Below, one piece after another: positions 16,577 to 24,945 of a stretch of 64,000 nt of DNA. A program made the position numbers and the translations under genes. Positions within the stretch are counted from its first letter, which is position 1. Each line of letters begins with the position of its first letter. The stretch is from CAYJAZ01 sp964368455 (GTDB taxonomy: Bacteria > Desulfobacterota > Desulfovibrionia > Desulfovibrionales > Desulfovibrionaceae): positions 1-64,000 of the forward strand of contig CAYJAZ010000011.1 of assembly GCA_964368455.1 (NCBI GenBank), in the 5' to 3' direction. The notes under the pieces were generated by a model. That model did no database searches and had not been told where the DNA came from. It was given only the letters and a program-made list of their open reading frames with translations.

Positions 16577-18673
16577 TTAATCGTCTTGTAAAACAACTAA
16601 TGCGTCAGCTGGGTATGCACCTTTGCCTTCTTCGTAGACGAAAACTGGATTGATATCTAGTTCGAGAAGTTCGTCTTTTTTATCCATTGCTAATTTAGCA
16701 ACGTCTGAAAGCATTTGAGCTAAAGCTTCAACATCGAGTTTTGGTTTACCACGATAGCCGTGGAAGAGTGGGCTAGCTTGTAGGCTATTGATCATATTCA
16801 TTGCTTCGTCTTTACCAAATGGCACAGGCATTAACACTGTATCTTTGAAGATTTCAACGAAGATGCCGCCTAATCCGAAGAGGACTGCAGGGCCAAATTG
16901 TGGATCATTATTCACACCAATAATAACTTCCATACCGTATGGAAGCATTTCTTGAACGTAAATACCGTCTAATTTAGCGTGTGGAGCGTTTTTAGCTGCA
17001 TTATCCATAATGGTATTGTATGCATTTTTTGCTTCTTCTTCATTCTTGATATTGACGATAACGCCGCCCATATCAGATTTATGTGCGATATCAGCGGATG
17101 CAACTTTCATAACTATTGGATATGAGATTGAATTTGCAAATGAAATTGCTTCTTCAAGGCTTTTTACAACGTCTGATTTTGCAGTTGGGATATTGTATTC
17201 ACGTAATACTTTAACGCTATCGATTTCTGAAAGAGTTTTTCTATTTTCTTTTCTTTCTTTTGTTGGGATAGCTAGGGCTAAAGTGTGTTCGTCAGCTTTG
17301 TAGTTTACAAAAGCTTTGAGGTGACGAAGAGCAGCAAAACCGTATACAGGCGGAGGCAAGATAGCAACGCCAGCTTTTGTTAATCTGTCTGCGTATTCTT
17401 TATTACGAGTATTTTCGATGAAAGAGAGCATAGCCATTGGTTTTGTTTTGCCCTTAGCAACGAGTTTTTCAATACCTTCTGTCATGTATTTGATAGCTGG
17501 ATCTGCAACATCTAATAATAAGTTGTAGCCTAGCACTACGCAATCGATTTTTGGATCGTCCATAACAGCTTGAACAACAGAAGCGTAGACGTCTGCGTCG
17601 TATGAAATGGTTGCAGTTGTGTCTAATGGGTTAGCTGGGCTTGCGTACGAAGGAAGCAATTCTTTAAGTTTTGCTAATGTTTCAGGTGCAAAATCTGGGA
17701 AGTTGATGCCTTCCATTTCGCCAACATCAGCACACATAGCTGTTTCGCCGCCAGATAAACTTACGCATGAAAAACCATCGCCTTTTGGTAGTTCAGACAT
17801 TGTTGCAAAAAGTTGTGTTGTGCTAAGAAGTTCTTGCACGTCGCGTACGCGGATAACACCGAATTTTTTGAACATAACATCATACATTCTGTCAGCACCA
17901 GATAAAGAACCTGTGTGAGAAGCGGCTACTAATGAACCTTTTTCACTGCTGCCTGTTTTTAAAACAACAATAGGTTTACGTTTTATTGCTGCAGCTTTTA
18001 ATGCTTGTTCGAGTTTTTCTGGATTTGTAGCACCTTCCATGTATACGCCGATAACTTTTGTTGCCGCATCGTCAACAAGGTACATTAAATAGTCTTCCAT
18101 GCTCACAACAGCACAGTTACCAGAAGAAATTGAATAAGAAAAACGAGTAGATGGACTATCCATAAGTGTTAAACAAAGTTGTCCGCTTTGTGAGATAATG
18201 CCCACATTTCCTGTTCTGTCGCGCTTTTCAGAAATAAAAGCAAAGGCAGAAATTGCGTCAACATAGTTCATATATCCAGCACAGTTTGGACCCATAAGAG
18301 CAATATTTAATTCTTTGCAAAGTGCTTTAAGAGATCTATCTGCTTCATGCCCTTCAGGTGTTCCAACTTCAGAATATCCGCTAGCATAAACAACAGCACC
18401 TCCAGCTCCCTTTGCAGCTGCTTCACGCAATAAAGGTTCAACTGTTTTTTGCGGTGTACAGATGATTACTAAATCAATTGTTGTAGGAATAGCTTCGAGG
18501 CTAGGGTAGCATTTTTGTCCAAAAACTTCATCTCTTTTTGGGTTCACAAGGTAAACCTTGCTCATATCGCCATATTCAAGAGCGTTTCTGCAAGTATCGC
18601 CGCCAAAACCTTCTTTTTCGCTCGCACCAACAATGGCAACTGTTTTCGGGGCTAAAAGTTTTTTTAAGTCCAT
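16577..18673 (-). CDS. ADP-forming acyl-CoA synthetase, alpha-beta fusion
   Basis: The start is ATG 18673 after TTGGAGT; a longer frame to 18730 adds a poor N-terminus. The protein has 698 residues in the order CoA-binding Rossmann domain (VAIVGASEKEGFGG, 12-25), ligase-CoA domain with SQSG and the phospho-histidine loop ASHTGSLSGADR (His253), then a C-terminal ATP-grasp domain (HKSDMGGVIVNI, LDGIYVQEMLPYGMEVIIG). It converts acyl-CoA, ADP and phosphate to the free acid, CoA and ATP in the cytoplasm. It follows the oxidoreductase genes on the same strand with a 97-base gap, so it would harvest ATP from their acyl-CoA product. Acetyl, branched or aryl preference is not readable. Confidence 0.92.
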   Translation of the reverse strand: MDLKKLLAPKTVAIVGASEKEGFGGDTCRNALEYGDMSKVYLVNPKRDEVFGQKCYPSLEAIPTTIDLVIICTPQKTVEPLLREAAAKGAGGAVVYASGYSEVGTPEGHEADRSLKALCKELNIALMGPNCAGYMNYVDAISAFAFISEKRDRTGNVGIISQSGQLCLTLMDSPSTRFSYSISSGNCAVVSMEDYLMYLVDDAATKVIGVYMEGATNPEKLEQALKAAAIKRKPIVVLKTGSSEKGSLVAASHTGSLSGADRMYDVMFKKFGVIRVRDVQELLSTTQLFATMSELPKGDGFSCVSLSGGETAMCADVGEMEGINFPDFAPETLAKLKELLPSYASPANPLDTTATISYDADVYASVVQAVMDDPKIDCVVLGYNLLLDVADPAIKYMTEGIEKLVAKGKTKPMAMLSFIENTRNKEYADRLTKAGVAILPPPVYGFAALRHLKAFVNYKADEHTLALAIPTKERKENRKTLSEIDSVKVLREYNIPTAKSDVVKSLEEAISFANSISYPIVMKVASADIAHKSDMGGVIVNIKNEEEAKNAYNTIMDNAAKNAPHAKLDGIYVQEMLPYGMEVIIGVNNDPQFGPAVLFGLGGIFVEIFKDTVLMPVPFGKDEAMNMINSLQASPLFHGYRGKPKLDVEALAQMLSDVAKLAMDKKDELLELDINPVFVYEEGKGAYPADALVVLQDD

Positions 18674-18770
18674 TTGTATACTCCAAATATTAGGGAAAAT
18701 TGTTCGAAAAAAAAAGCTCTTCTTCTGCATTGTAAATTGGGGTTAAACACAGTCAAAGAGCTTTAGTCTA

Positions 18771-19301
18771 TTATTGAGCAAGTTTTGCACCTGCCATAAA
18801 GCAATCACGGTTTAATGGGTTGTTCTTGCCTTTTTTGCCAAAATAAGCATCAATACCATCGGCAAATTCTTCAACTTTAGCCAAGCCAGATGCCGCAATA
18901 GCTGCACCAAGCATAATAATATTTGCACCACGTGGGTTTTTTAATTCCATTGATAATTCAGTTGCTTGAACTTCAATAACACGTATGTCTTTGCGGAAAG
19001 TTCTGTTCTTTACCATGCTTGTATTAACAACTAAGATACCGTCTTTTTTGATCTTTGATTCAAAGCTATCAACAGCACCTTCGCTCAAAGCGATAAGAAC
19101 ATCCATTTGATCGAAAAATGGGTTTGAAATTTTTGTATCTGAAATACGAAGATGACAGCTAGCTGTACCGCCACGCATTGCAGAACCGTATGAAGGAACC
19201 CATGTCAATTCCTTACCTGCATCCATAGAAACGTTAGCAAGAATTAAACCTTGTGTTAAAACGCCTTGCCCGCCTAAGCCTGAACATGTGATACTAAGCA
19301 T
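18771..19301 (-). CDS. 2-oxoacid:ferredoxin oxidoreductase, gamma subunit
   Basis: A 176-residue protein matching the POR/KOR gamma domain: CSGLGGQGVLTQGLILA at residues 6-22, then WVPSYGSAMRGGTASCHLRIS, LIALSEGAVDSF and RGANIIMLGAA. In the assembled enzyme this domain contacts CoA. Its start overlaps the end of the beta-subunit gene by 8 bases. It belongs to the 2-oxoisovalerate/2-oxoglutarate/indolepyruvate class of split oxidoreductases rather than the large fused pyruvate enzyme. No aberrant residue was seen. Confidence 0.92.
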   Translation of the reverse strand: MLSITCSGLGGQGVLTQGLILANVSMDAGKELTWVPSYGSAMRGGTASCHLRISDTKISNPFFDQMDVLIALSEGAVDSFESKIKKDGILVVNTSMVKNRTFRKDIRVIEVQATELSMELKNPRGANIIMLGAAIAASGLAKVEEFADGIDAYFGKKGKNNPLNRDCFMAGAKLAQ

Positions 19302-20037
19302 TTACTTTCTCCCCATTTTTTACAAATTCACCTACAGGATAGAATGATTTAACATTCTCATTGATATGCTTAATGCTTGCTTCTGGTGTCATATACCAGT
19401 TAGTTGGGCATGGAGCTAAAATTTCTACCAATGAATAACCTTTATTTTCTTTTTGCATTTGGAAGGCATTTTTAAGGTATTTCTTCAAATTATTGATTTC
19501 TTGAACTGTGCTCACAGAGCCACGAGCTAAGTAAGCAACATTTCTTTCTTGAAGAAAATCCATGACGTTAACTGGTAAACCAGTTGAATCGATGTCACGG
19601 CCTTTTGGAGAAGTAGCTGTTTTTTGTTCTGGAAGAGATGTAGGAGACATTTGTCCGCCTGTCATACCGTAGATTCCGTTGTTTACAATGATAGCAACGA
19701 TATTTTCATTACGCATACCTGCATACATTGTTTCTGAAAAACCAATACCTAATGAATCGCCATCGCCTTGGTAGGTGAAAACATTACATTCAGGACGAAC
19801 TCTTTTCACGCCAACTGCAACAGCAGCAGCACGGCCGTGAGGTGCTTGAATCCAGTCAACACCAAAAGTGTCGATAGCTAAACAGGCACAACCAACTGCC
19901 ATTGCGCCAACGCTTGTTTCAGCTAAGTCTAATTCTTCTAAGACTTCTGCTAAAACTCTTTGAATAATACCGTGTCCACAACCTGGACAAAATTTATTTG
20001 GCTCAACCAATAAGGCTGGTGTTCTTTTTTCTGCCAT
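19294..20037 (-). CDS. 2-oxoacid:ferredoxin oxidoreductase, beta (TPP-binding) subunit
   Basis: A 247-residue protein with FCPGCGHG at residues 17-24, the proton-wire/cofactor segment YQGDGDSLGIGFSE (TPP motif GDG) and its partner IVNNGIYGMTGGQMSPTS (metal and diphosphate binding). This is the standard beta subunit of VOR/KOR-type enzymes, catalysing oxidative decarboxylation with thiamine diphosphate. Length is normal. The alpha gene lies 145 bases upstream, a wider gap than elsewhere in the operon; no promoter was clearly recognised in it. It overlaps the gamma gene. Confidence 0.93.
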   Translation of the reverse strand: MAEKRTPALLVEPNKFCPGCGHGIIQRVLAEVLEELDLAETSVGAMAVGCACLAIDTFGVDWIQAPHGRAAAVAVGVKRVRPECNVFTYQGDGDSLGIGFSETMYAGMRNENIVAIIVNNGIYGMTGGQMSPTSLPEQKTATSPKGRDIDSTGLPVNVMDFLQERNVAYLARGSVSTVQEINNLKKYLKNAFQMQKENKGYSLVEILAPCPTNWYMTPEASIKHINENVKSFYPVGEFVKNGEKVNA

Positions 20038-20182
20038 AATATATACCTCGATAAAATATATTTAATTGAAGTTGTTTGTTTATAACTTACTCTAGTGTAA
20101 AATCTTATATGTCTTTATATTTATTCAAAATTTGATTGAATTTTCTAAAAAATAGAAAGATAAAAACATAAAATTAAAGAAT

Positions 20183-21223
20183 TTATATTAATGTAAGTGC
20201 TCTTTCGATAATTGAAGTGTAAAGAGGCATCTTCATACCACCTAAGAAATTATGTACAGGAACTTTTCCGCCTGTAGCAACAACAACATCACTATGCATA
20301 TGTGCTAATGCTGAAACTTCAACAGTAAGGTATGCTTTCACATTCGGGTTGACTTCTTTGAAAGCCTTTTCTGGGAATGGGAAAACAGTGATAGGACGTA
20401 CAAGGCCTAATTTAATACCTTGCTTACGTGCTTCTTCTACCGCTTCAGTACAGATACGTGAGCCTATTCCATAAGCAACTAAAACAACATCAGCATCTTC
20501 AACTTGAATGTTTTCCCAACGTTGTTCGTTTTCAATCATTCTGTCGTATTTTGCTTTGAGGTATTCATCAAATGTTTCTGCTTTGTAATACCATGTTGAT
20601 GTTACACGCTTAAATGCACCGCCTCTTTTGCCTTTAACAGCCCAATCAAAGCTGTTTGGATCGATTTCTTTCATTTCAGGCAATTGAACTGGTTCCATCA
20701 TTTGAGCGATAGATGCATCAGATAAGATAAGTGCAGGGTTCATGTATTCTTCTGCTTTATCGTATGCTAAATATGTTAAATCAACACCTTCTTGCAATGA
20801 ATTAGGTGCAAAAACTAATAAACGGCCATCGCCATGCCCTGCATTCTTTGTAGCTAAAGAATAGTCGCCTTGAGCACAGAAAATATCACCTAAACCTGAA
20901 CCATAACGTTGCACATCAACAAATACGCAAGGAAGTTCGGCTGAAGTTATATAAGAAATACCTTCTAATAAAAGTGAAAAACCTGGACCTGATGAAGATG
21001 TGAGCGAACGCACACCAGCAGCAGCAGCACCATAAACCATGTTTATGCCAGCAAGTTCTGACTCAGCTTGTAAAAATGTTCCGCCAACTTCAGGTAATCT
21101 CCATGAAAGATATTCTAAAATTTCACTTTGCGGAGTGATTGGGTAACCACCAAAAAAACGACATCCTGCTCTAACAGCAGCTTCTGCTAAGGCATCATTG
21201 CCTTTCATAAGAACTTTAGACAT
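20183..21223 (-). CDS. 2-oxoacid:ferredoxin oxidoreductase, alpha subunit
   Basis: The start is ATG 21223 directly after GGTGGAG; the frame extends upstream to 21304 but would overlap the ferredoxin gene. The protein has 346 residues with KGNDALAEAAVRAGCRFFGGYPITPQSEI (the YPITPQSE pyruvate/oxoacid-binding signature), LTSSSGPGFSLLLEGISY, QRYGSGLGDIFCAQGD and a C-terminal transketolase-like domain (VLVAYGIGSRICTEAV, GLVRPITVFPFP). It supplies the substrate side of the active site. It starts 2 bases after the delta gene ends. The MG/GSG variants do not tell branched-chain, 2-oxoglutarate and aromatic enzymes apart. Confidence 0.92.
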   Translation of the reverse strand: MSKVLMKGNDALAEAAVRAGCRFFGGYPITPQSEILEYLSWRLPEVGGTFLQAESELAGINMVYGAAAAGVRSLTSSSGPGFSLLLEGISYITSAELPCVFVDVQRYGSGLGDIFCAQGDYSLATKNAGHGDGRLLVFAPNSLQEGVDLTYLAYDKAEEYMNPALILSDASIAQMMEPVQLPEMKEIDPNSFDWAVKGKRGGAFKRVTSTWYYKAETFDEYLKAKYDRMIENEQRWENIQVEDADVVLVAYGIGSRICTEAVEEARKQGIKLGLVRPITVFPFPEKAFKEVNPNVKAYLTVEVSALAHMHSDVVVATGGKVPVHNFLGGMKMPLYTSIIERALTLI

Positions 21224-21224
21224 A

Positions 21225-21446
21225 TTATTTCTCCACCTTTTCAAATACATAATCAGGACAAACTGTATAGCAAATTGCACAATTAATACATAATTCTTGA
21301 TCAATAACTACAGTATTGTAACCATTACTGTTATAAGTGTTTGAAAAAGAAATAGCTTTTTTAGGGCAGTTTAATACACAATAAGAACATTCTTTGCAGT
21401 TCTCAACATGCGTGATCATTTGTTCTGAACTTTCCTTTTTGCTCAT
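21225..21446 (-). CDS. 2-oxoacid:ferredoxin oxidoreductase, delta (2x[4Fe-4S]) subunit
   Basis: A 73-residue ferredoxin-like protein with two cluster motifs, CKECSYCVLNCP and CINCAICYTVCP. It passes electrons from the TPP site to soluble ferredoxin. First gene of the operon delta-alpha-beta-gamma-acyl-CoA synthetase. A good ribosome site (AAAGGAG) precedes the ATG. About 100 bases upstream lies the GTTCG-type palindrome at 21545, which may be the operon operator. Confidence 0.93.
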   Translation of the reverse strand: MSKKESSEQMITHVENCKECSYCVLNCPKKAISFSNTYNSNGYNTVVIDQELCINCAICYTVCPDYVFEKVEK

Positions 21447-21544
21447 CTTTAATCTCCTTTACATAAAGTAGCCATAGTGTTCCATTAGAGCTAAGATGCA
21501 ACAAAGCAAAAAATAATAAAAGAAAATTAAAAATTTATTTTTTT

Positions 21545-21560
21545 GTTCGTATGTGCGAAT
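21545..21560. promoter_or_regulatory. GTTCG-N6-CGAA palindrome, candidate operator of oxidoreductase operon
   Basis: GTTCGTATGTGCGAAT after a T-run, 98 bases upstream of the delta-subunit start. It shares TTTTTTGTTCGTA and TGCGAA with the element at 10385 upstream of the amino acid dehydrogenase, hinting at a common regulator. Confidence 0.5.
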
Positions 21561-21714
21561 TTTTTAAGATATATTATTTTGAGAATTTTAGAAAAATACA
21601 TTAAATTAGATAGATATCTTGTGAAAAATAATACGAATTAAAGTGTGAAATACAAATTAAAATTAGAATAAAAAAGAATTTGTTTTGACGATATTTTTTG
21701 TCTATTTGCAGAAT

Positions 21715-22581
21715 TTAATTTCTTTCAATTTGATTAAACATTATCTTATACAAAAGAAATTCTATACTTTCATCGCCTACAGCTATGAATTTTTTTATAC
21801 CGCTGTGTTGTGCGTATTTCTCTTCTATCTTGCCGTAAATACACTGACTTTTAATATAGACACGGACATTATAGACATTTTTTAATTCATCAAGACATTC
21901 TTCATATTTTTTAGGCATGCCGCCAGCACCGAGCGAAAGCACAATAATTGCTTCCATTTGCTTATAGGCTAAGAAAAGTTCTTCAGGAAAATTTGGGGTG
22001 ACGTAGATAATAGCTACTTTATTTGTATGGATTTGGTGATACGAAGCTTCTTTTTGTGGAAGAGGAAGTGGGTTTTCTAAATAAATTCGAGCATTTGTAT
22101 CAAAGCCCAGAAAACCTTCTGTTTCAAATTTTGTCACAGCTGAGGCTGGTAAAATTCTTCCACCAAAGGCTAGGCAAATGCCATAATAATTATCATTTTT
22201 TGCTATATTTATAGCAAGGGCTAAATTATCTAGCGCGTCTGTATTTTCTTCGCCTATAGGCAGTTGAGAACCTGTGAGGATTATATTTTTAGGAAAATTT
22301 TGTAAGGAACAAGAAAGATAGGCCGCAGTATAGGCCATGCTGTCAGTGCCGTGTGTGATTATGAAACTATCGTAATCATTTCTTTTTTTCCATAAAATTT
22401 CAGATAATTTCTTTCTTTGATCATCAGTCATTACGCTGCTATCAACAAGATCAAAATCATAAACATCGCAAGAAAAATCAAAATACGAGAGCAATTCTTT
22501 TCCAGATAAGGTTGGCAATAAACCATGCTTTGTTGGAGTGCAGGAAATTGTTCCGCCTGTAGTGATTAATAAAGTGTTCAT
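21715..22581 (-). CDS. L-asparaginase (type I-like)
   Basis: A 288-residue enzyme. The first catalytic threonine is in LITTGGTISC (Thr11), and the second site is FIITHGTDSMAYTA, the classic HGTDS motif. NIILTGSQLPIGEENTDALDNL follows and fits the family. No signal peptide, so it is cytoplasmic. It hydrolyses asparagine to aspartate and ammonia. It is shorter than usual (about 325-340 residues), with a compact C-terminal domain, so activity on Asn should be tested. The neighbouring operon ferments 2-oxoacids, which fits amino acid catabolism. No terminator was seen between it and the upstream promoter region of that operon. Confidence 0.88.
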   Translation of the reverse strand: MNTLLITTGGTISCTPTKHGLLPTLSGKELLSYFDFSCDVYDFDLVDSSVMTDDQRKKLSEILWKKRNDYDSFIITHGTDSMAYTAAYLSCSLQNFPKNIILTGSQLPIGEENTDALDNLALAINIAKNDNYYGICLAFGGRILPASAVTKFETEGFLGFDTNARIYLENPLPLPQKEASYHQIHTNKVAIIYVTPNFPEELFLAYKQMEAIIVLSLGAGGMPKKYEECLDELKNVYNVRVYIKSQCIYGKIEEKYAQHSGIKKFIAVGDESIEFLLYKIMFNQIERN

Positions 22582-22798
22582 CTTTTTTTAATACTATCCT
22601 AAAAATATAATCTTGTCACATCTATGTATAGTGAGAAGAAATAAGTGTCAAGATTGTGAGGAAGCAAATAAAGAGTGTGCTTAAGAATTTATTGACTTAC
22701 TTGCTTTAGGAAACTATATTATTTCTATGGTAAATATGTTTAACATCAATTCTTTATAAGAAATCATACATAAAAATTACATTACAGGGGATCGTATT

Positions 22799-23365
22799 AT
22801 GTTGAAAATCAAAAGCTTGTTTTCTTGTCTATGTTTAATTTTGCTGACTTTTTCATGTGTTGAAGAAGCTAAAGGTCAAGAAAATACAGGCAATGATCTT
22901 TCTTTAAATTCCGAGGCTTTTTATTTTGAAAAAATAAAAGTAAATCAAGACAAAGAAGCTCTTGATAAATTTTTATCTACATTAGCTGAAAATTATCAAT
23001 ATTTTACGCCAAGTGGACAAAATGTGAGACTTCGCACAGGCCCTGGTGTTGAATACCAAGCCTATAAGAAAACTCTTTCAAAAAATGTGAAATGGCGTGG
23101 CTATGATTATGGCGAAACATGGTTTGCTGGCATTGTTTCAACTAAGGAAATTGAAGGCGATAATCAATGTTCAGCATGGCAAGAGGTTATGCTTATTGAA
23201 TTTTTTTATGAAAGCTGGTCTACTTTCAGTCGTCCAATTGGCTATAATAAATTAGATGGTACAGACGAAATGAAACCAGCCTATGTCTGCAAGGATTTTA
23301 TTTCTACATCACCGCTCAAGGCTGAACATAAAAAAGAATTTTCAAGAGTTTATTATACTTATTAA
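22799..23365 (+). CDS. Lipoprotein with SH3-like domain
   Basis: A 188-residue protein with a lipoprotein signal: MLKIKSLFSCLCLILLTFSC, lipobox LTFSC with Cys20. The middle carries a bacterial SH3 motif (GQNVRLRTGPGVEYQAYKKTL), used by many cell-envelope proteins to bind peptidoglycan peptides. The C-terminal half (residues 110-188) is unrecognised. It ends 25 bases before the aldehyde dehydrogenase gene on the same strand, so the two may be cotranscribed, though no functional link is evident. Outer-membrane or periplasmic location is inferred from the lipobox. Confidence 0.7.
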   Translation: MLKIKSLFSCLCLILLTFSCVEEAKGQENTGNDLSLNSEAFYFEKIKVNQDKEALDKFLSTLAENYQYFTPSGQNVRLRTGPGVEYQAYKKTLSKNVKWRGYDYGETWFAGIVSTKEIEGDNQCSAWQEVMLIEFFYESWSTFSRPIGYNKLDGTDEMKPAYVCKDFISTSPLKAEHKKEFSRVYYTY

Positions 23366-23390
23366 AAACTATATTAATTGGAGTGAGTAG

Positions 23391-24827
23391 ATGAAGCATT
23401 ACACTAAACAATTTATTGCAGGGCAATGGCGTGAGGGCAGCGGTTCTAAAGAATTAGTAAACTACAATCCATATACACAAAAAGAAATTTATCGCTACCG
23501 TTCTGCAGGTTTAGAAGACATTAACTTAGCTTTTGATGCCGCTTATGAAGCACAAAAAGAATGGGCTAAAACTTCGCCTGTAGAAAAGACAAATGCACTT
23601 GAAAAATTGCTTCTTGCAGTTCAAGAATCTAAAGAAAATATATGTGCTTGCCTCAGTGAAGAGGGGGGATTTATTGCTCATAAGAATGAATTTGAATACA
23701 ATGCAAGTATGAAAATCATCAAAGAATGCATGCGTTTACCTTATATGATGGAAGGCAAGATATTGCCTTCAAATATTCCTGGTAAGGACAATTATGTTTT
23801 TAGAAGTCCAAAGGGTGTGATCACTGTTATTGCTCCTTGGAATGTGCCTTTAGTGCTTGCTATGCGTTCTGTTATTCCTGCCATTGCAACGGGAAATGCT
23901 GTTGTGCTTAAGCCTGCTTCTGACACTCCAGCTTCTGCTTTTTTAATAGCTGATATCTTTGAAAAAGCTCAGATGCCAAAGGGATTATTGTCTGTAGTAG
24001 CTGGTAGTGGTTCAGATATTGGCGATGCCTTAGTCACACATCCAAAAACTTCTTTGATTTCCTTTACTGGCTCAACAGAAGTAGGTAGGCATATTGGGCA
24101 ACTTGCTACTTCTAAAATCAAAGATGTCTCTCTTGAACTAGGTGGAAATAATGCCATGATAGTGCTTGAAGATGCAGATTTAGAAAATGCAGCTTCAGCA
24201 GCTATTTTTGGTGCTTTTTTCAACCAAGGGCAAGTATGTATGGCGTTAAACCGTATTATTATTGCAGATTCAAAATACGATGAATTCACAAAAATCTTTG
24301 TAGAAAAAGCAGGGAAATTAATAGTAGGCGATCCAAGTGAGCATAAAACCTTCTTAGGTCCCATAATTAATGCTGAGCAAATAGCTAATATAACAAAACT
24401 TATAGAAGAAACAAAAAAAGCAGGTGCAAAATTAGCCTTAGAAGGAAAGGTTGAGGCTAGTTTGATGTGGCCCTATATCTTTACAGAAGTGACTAATGAT
24501 ATGCCAGCTGCGAAAAATGAAGTTTTTGGCCCTGTATGCTGTTTGATAAGAGCTAAGAGTGAAGAAGAAGCTATTGAAATAGCAAATGATACTAATTATG
24601 GTTTGAGTGGTTGTGTTTTCACTAGAGATCTTTACCATGGCTTACAAATTGCTCAGCAAATAGATGCTGGCATGGTGCATGTGAATGATCAAAGCATAAA
24701 CGATGAAGCTCATGTGATGTTTGGTGGAAATAAAGAATCTGGTATTGGCCGATTTAACGCACAATGGGTAATGGACAAATTCACTTCTGAAAAATGGATA
24801 AGCGTTCAAAATAAACCACGATTTTAA
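23391..24827 (+). CDS. NAD(P)-dependent aldehyde dehydrogenase
   Basis: A 478-residue ALDH. It has VIAPWNVPLVLAMR and VLKPASDTP in the cofactor domain, FTGSTEVGR, the general base Glu249 in SLELGGNN and the nucleophile Cys283 in NQGQVCMALNR. The end (GGNKESGIGRFN) is typical. The pattern resembles benzaldehyde/aromatic aldehyde dehydrogenases more than the succinate-semialdehyde group, but substrate is not settled. It would oxidise aldehydes to acids in the cytoplasm. It has its own terminator at 24865. Confidence 0.9.
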   Translation: MKHYTKQFIAGQWREGSGSKELVNYNPYTQKEIYRYRSAGLEDINLAFDAAYEAQKEWAKTSPVEKTNALEKLLLAVQESKENICACLSEEGGFIAHKNEFEYNASMKIIKECMRLPYMMEGKILPSNIPGKDNYVFRSPKGVITVIAPWNVPLVLAMRSVIPAIATGNAVVLKPASDTPASAFLIADIFEKAQMPKGLLSVVAGSGSDIGDALVTHPKTSLISFTGSTEVGRHIGQLATSKIKDVSLELGGNNAMIVLEDADLENAASAAIFGAFFNQGQVCMALNRIIIADSKYDEFTKIFVEKAGKLIVGDPSEHKTFLGPIINAEQIANITKLIEETKKAGAKLALEGKVEASLMWPYIFTEVTNDMPAAKNEVFGPVCCLIRAKSEEEAIEIANDTNYGLSGCVFTRDLYHGLQIAQQIDAGMVHVNDQSINDEAHVMFGGNKESGIGRFNAQWVMDKFTSEKWISVQNKPRF

Positions 24828-24864
24828 TTTAATAAAAATATAACTGATTTTATTTTTCTCTAAT

Positions 24865-24891
24865 AAAGGGCAGTTTTTAACTGCCTTTTTT
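24865..24891 (+). terminator. Terminator after aldehyde dehydrogenase
   Basis: AAAGGGCAGTT - TTT - AACTGCCTTT followed by a T-run. Confidence 0.82.
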
Positions 24892-24945
24892 ATACTCTAT
24901 CTCTTGCTATTGATTTAAATTGAATCTAAATAAAAAGGAATATGT

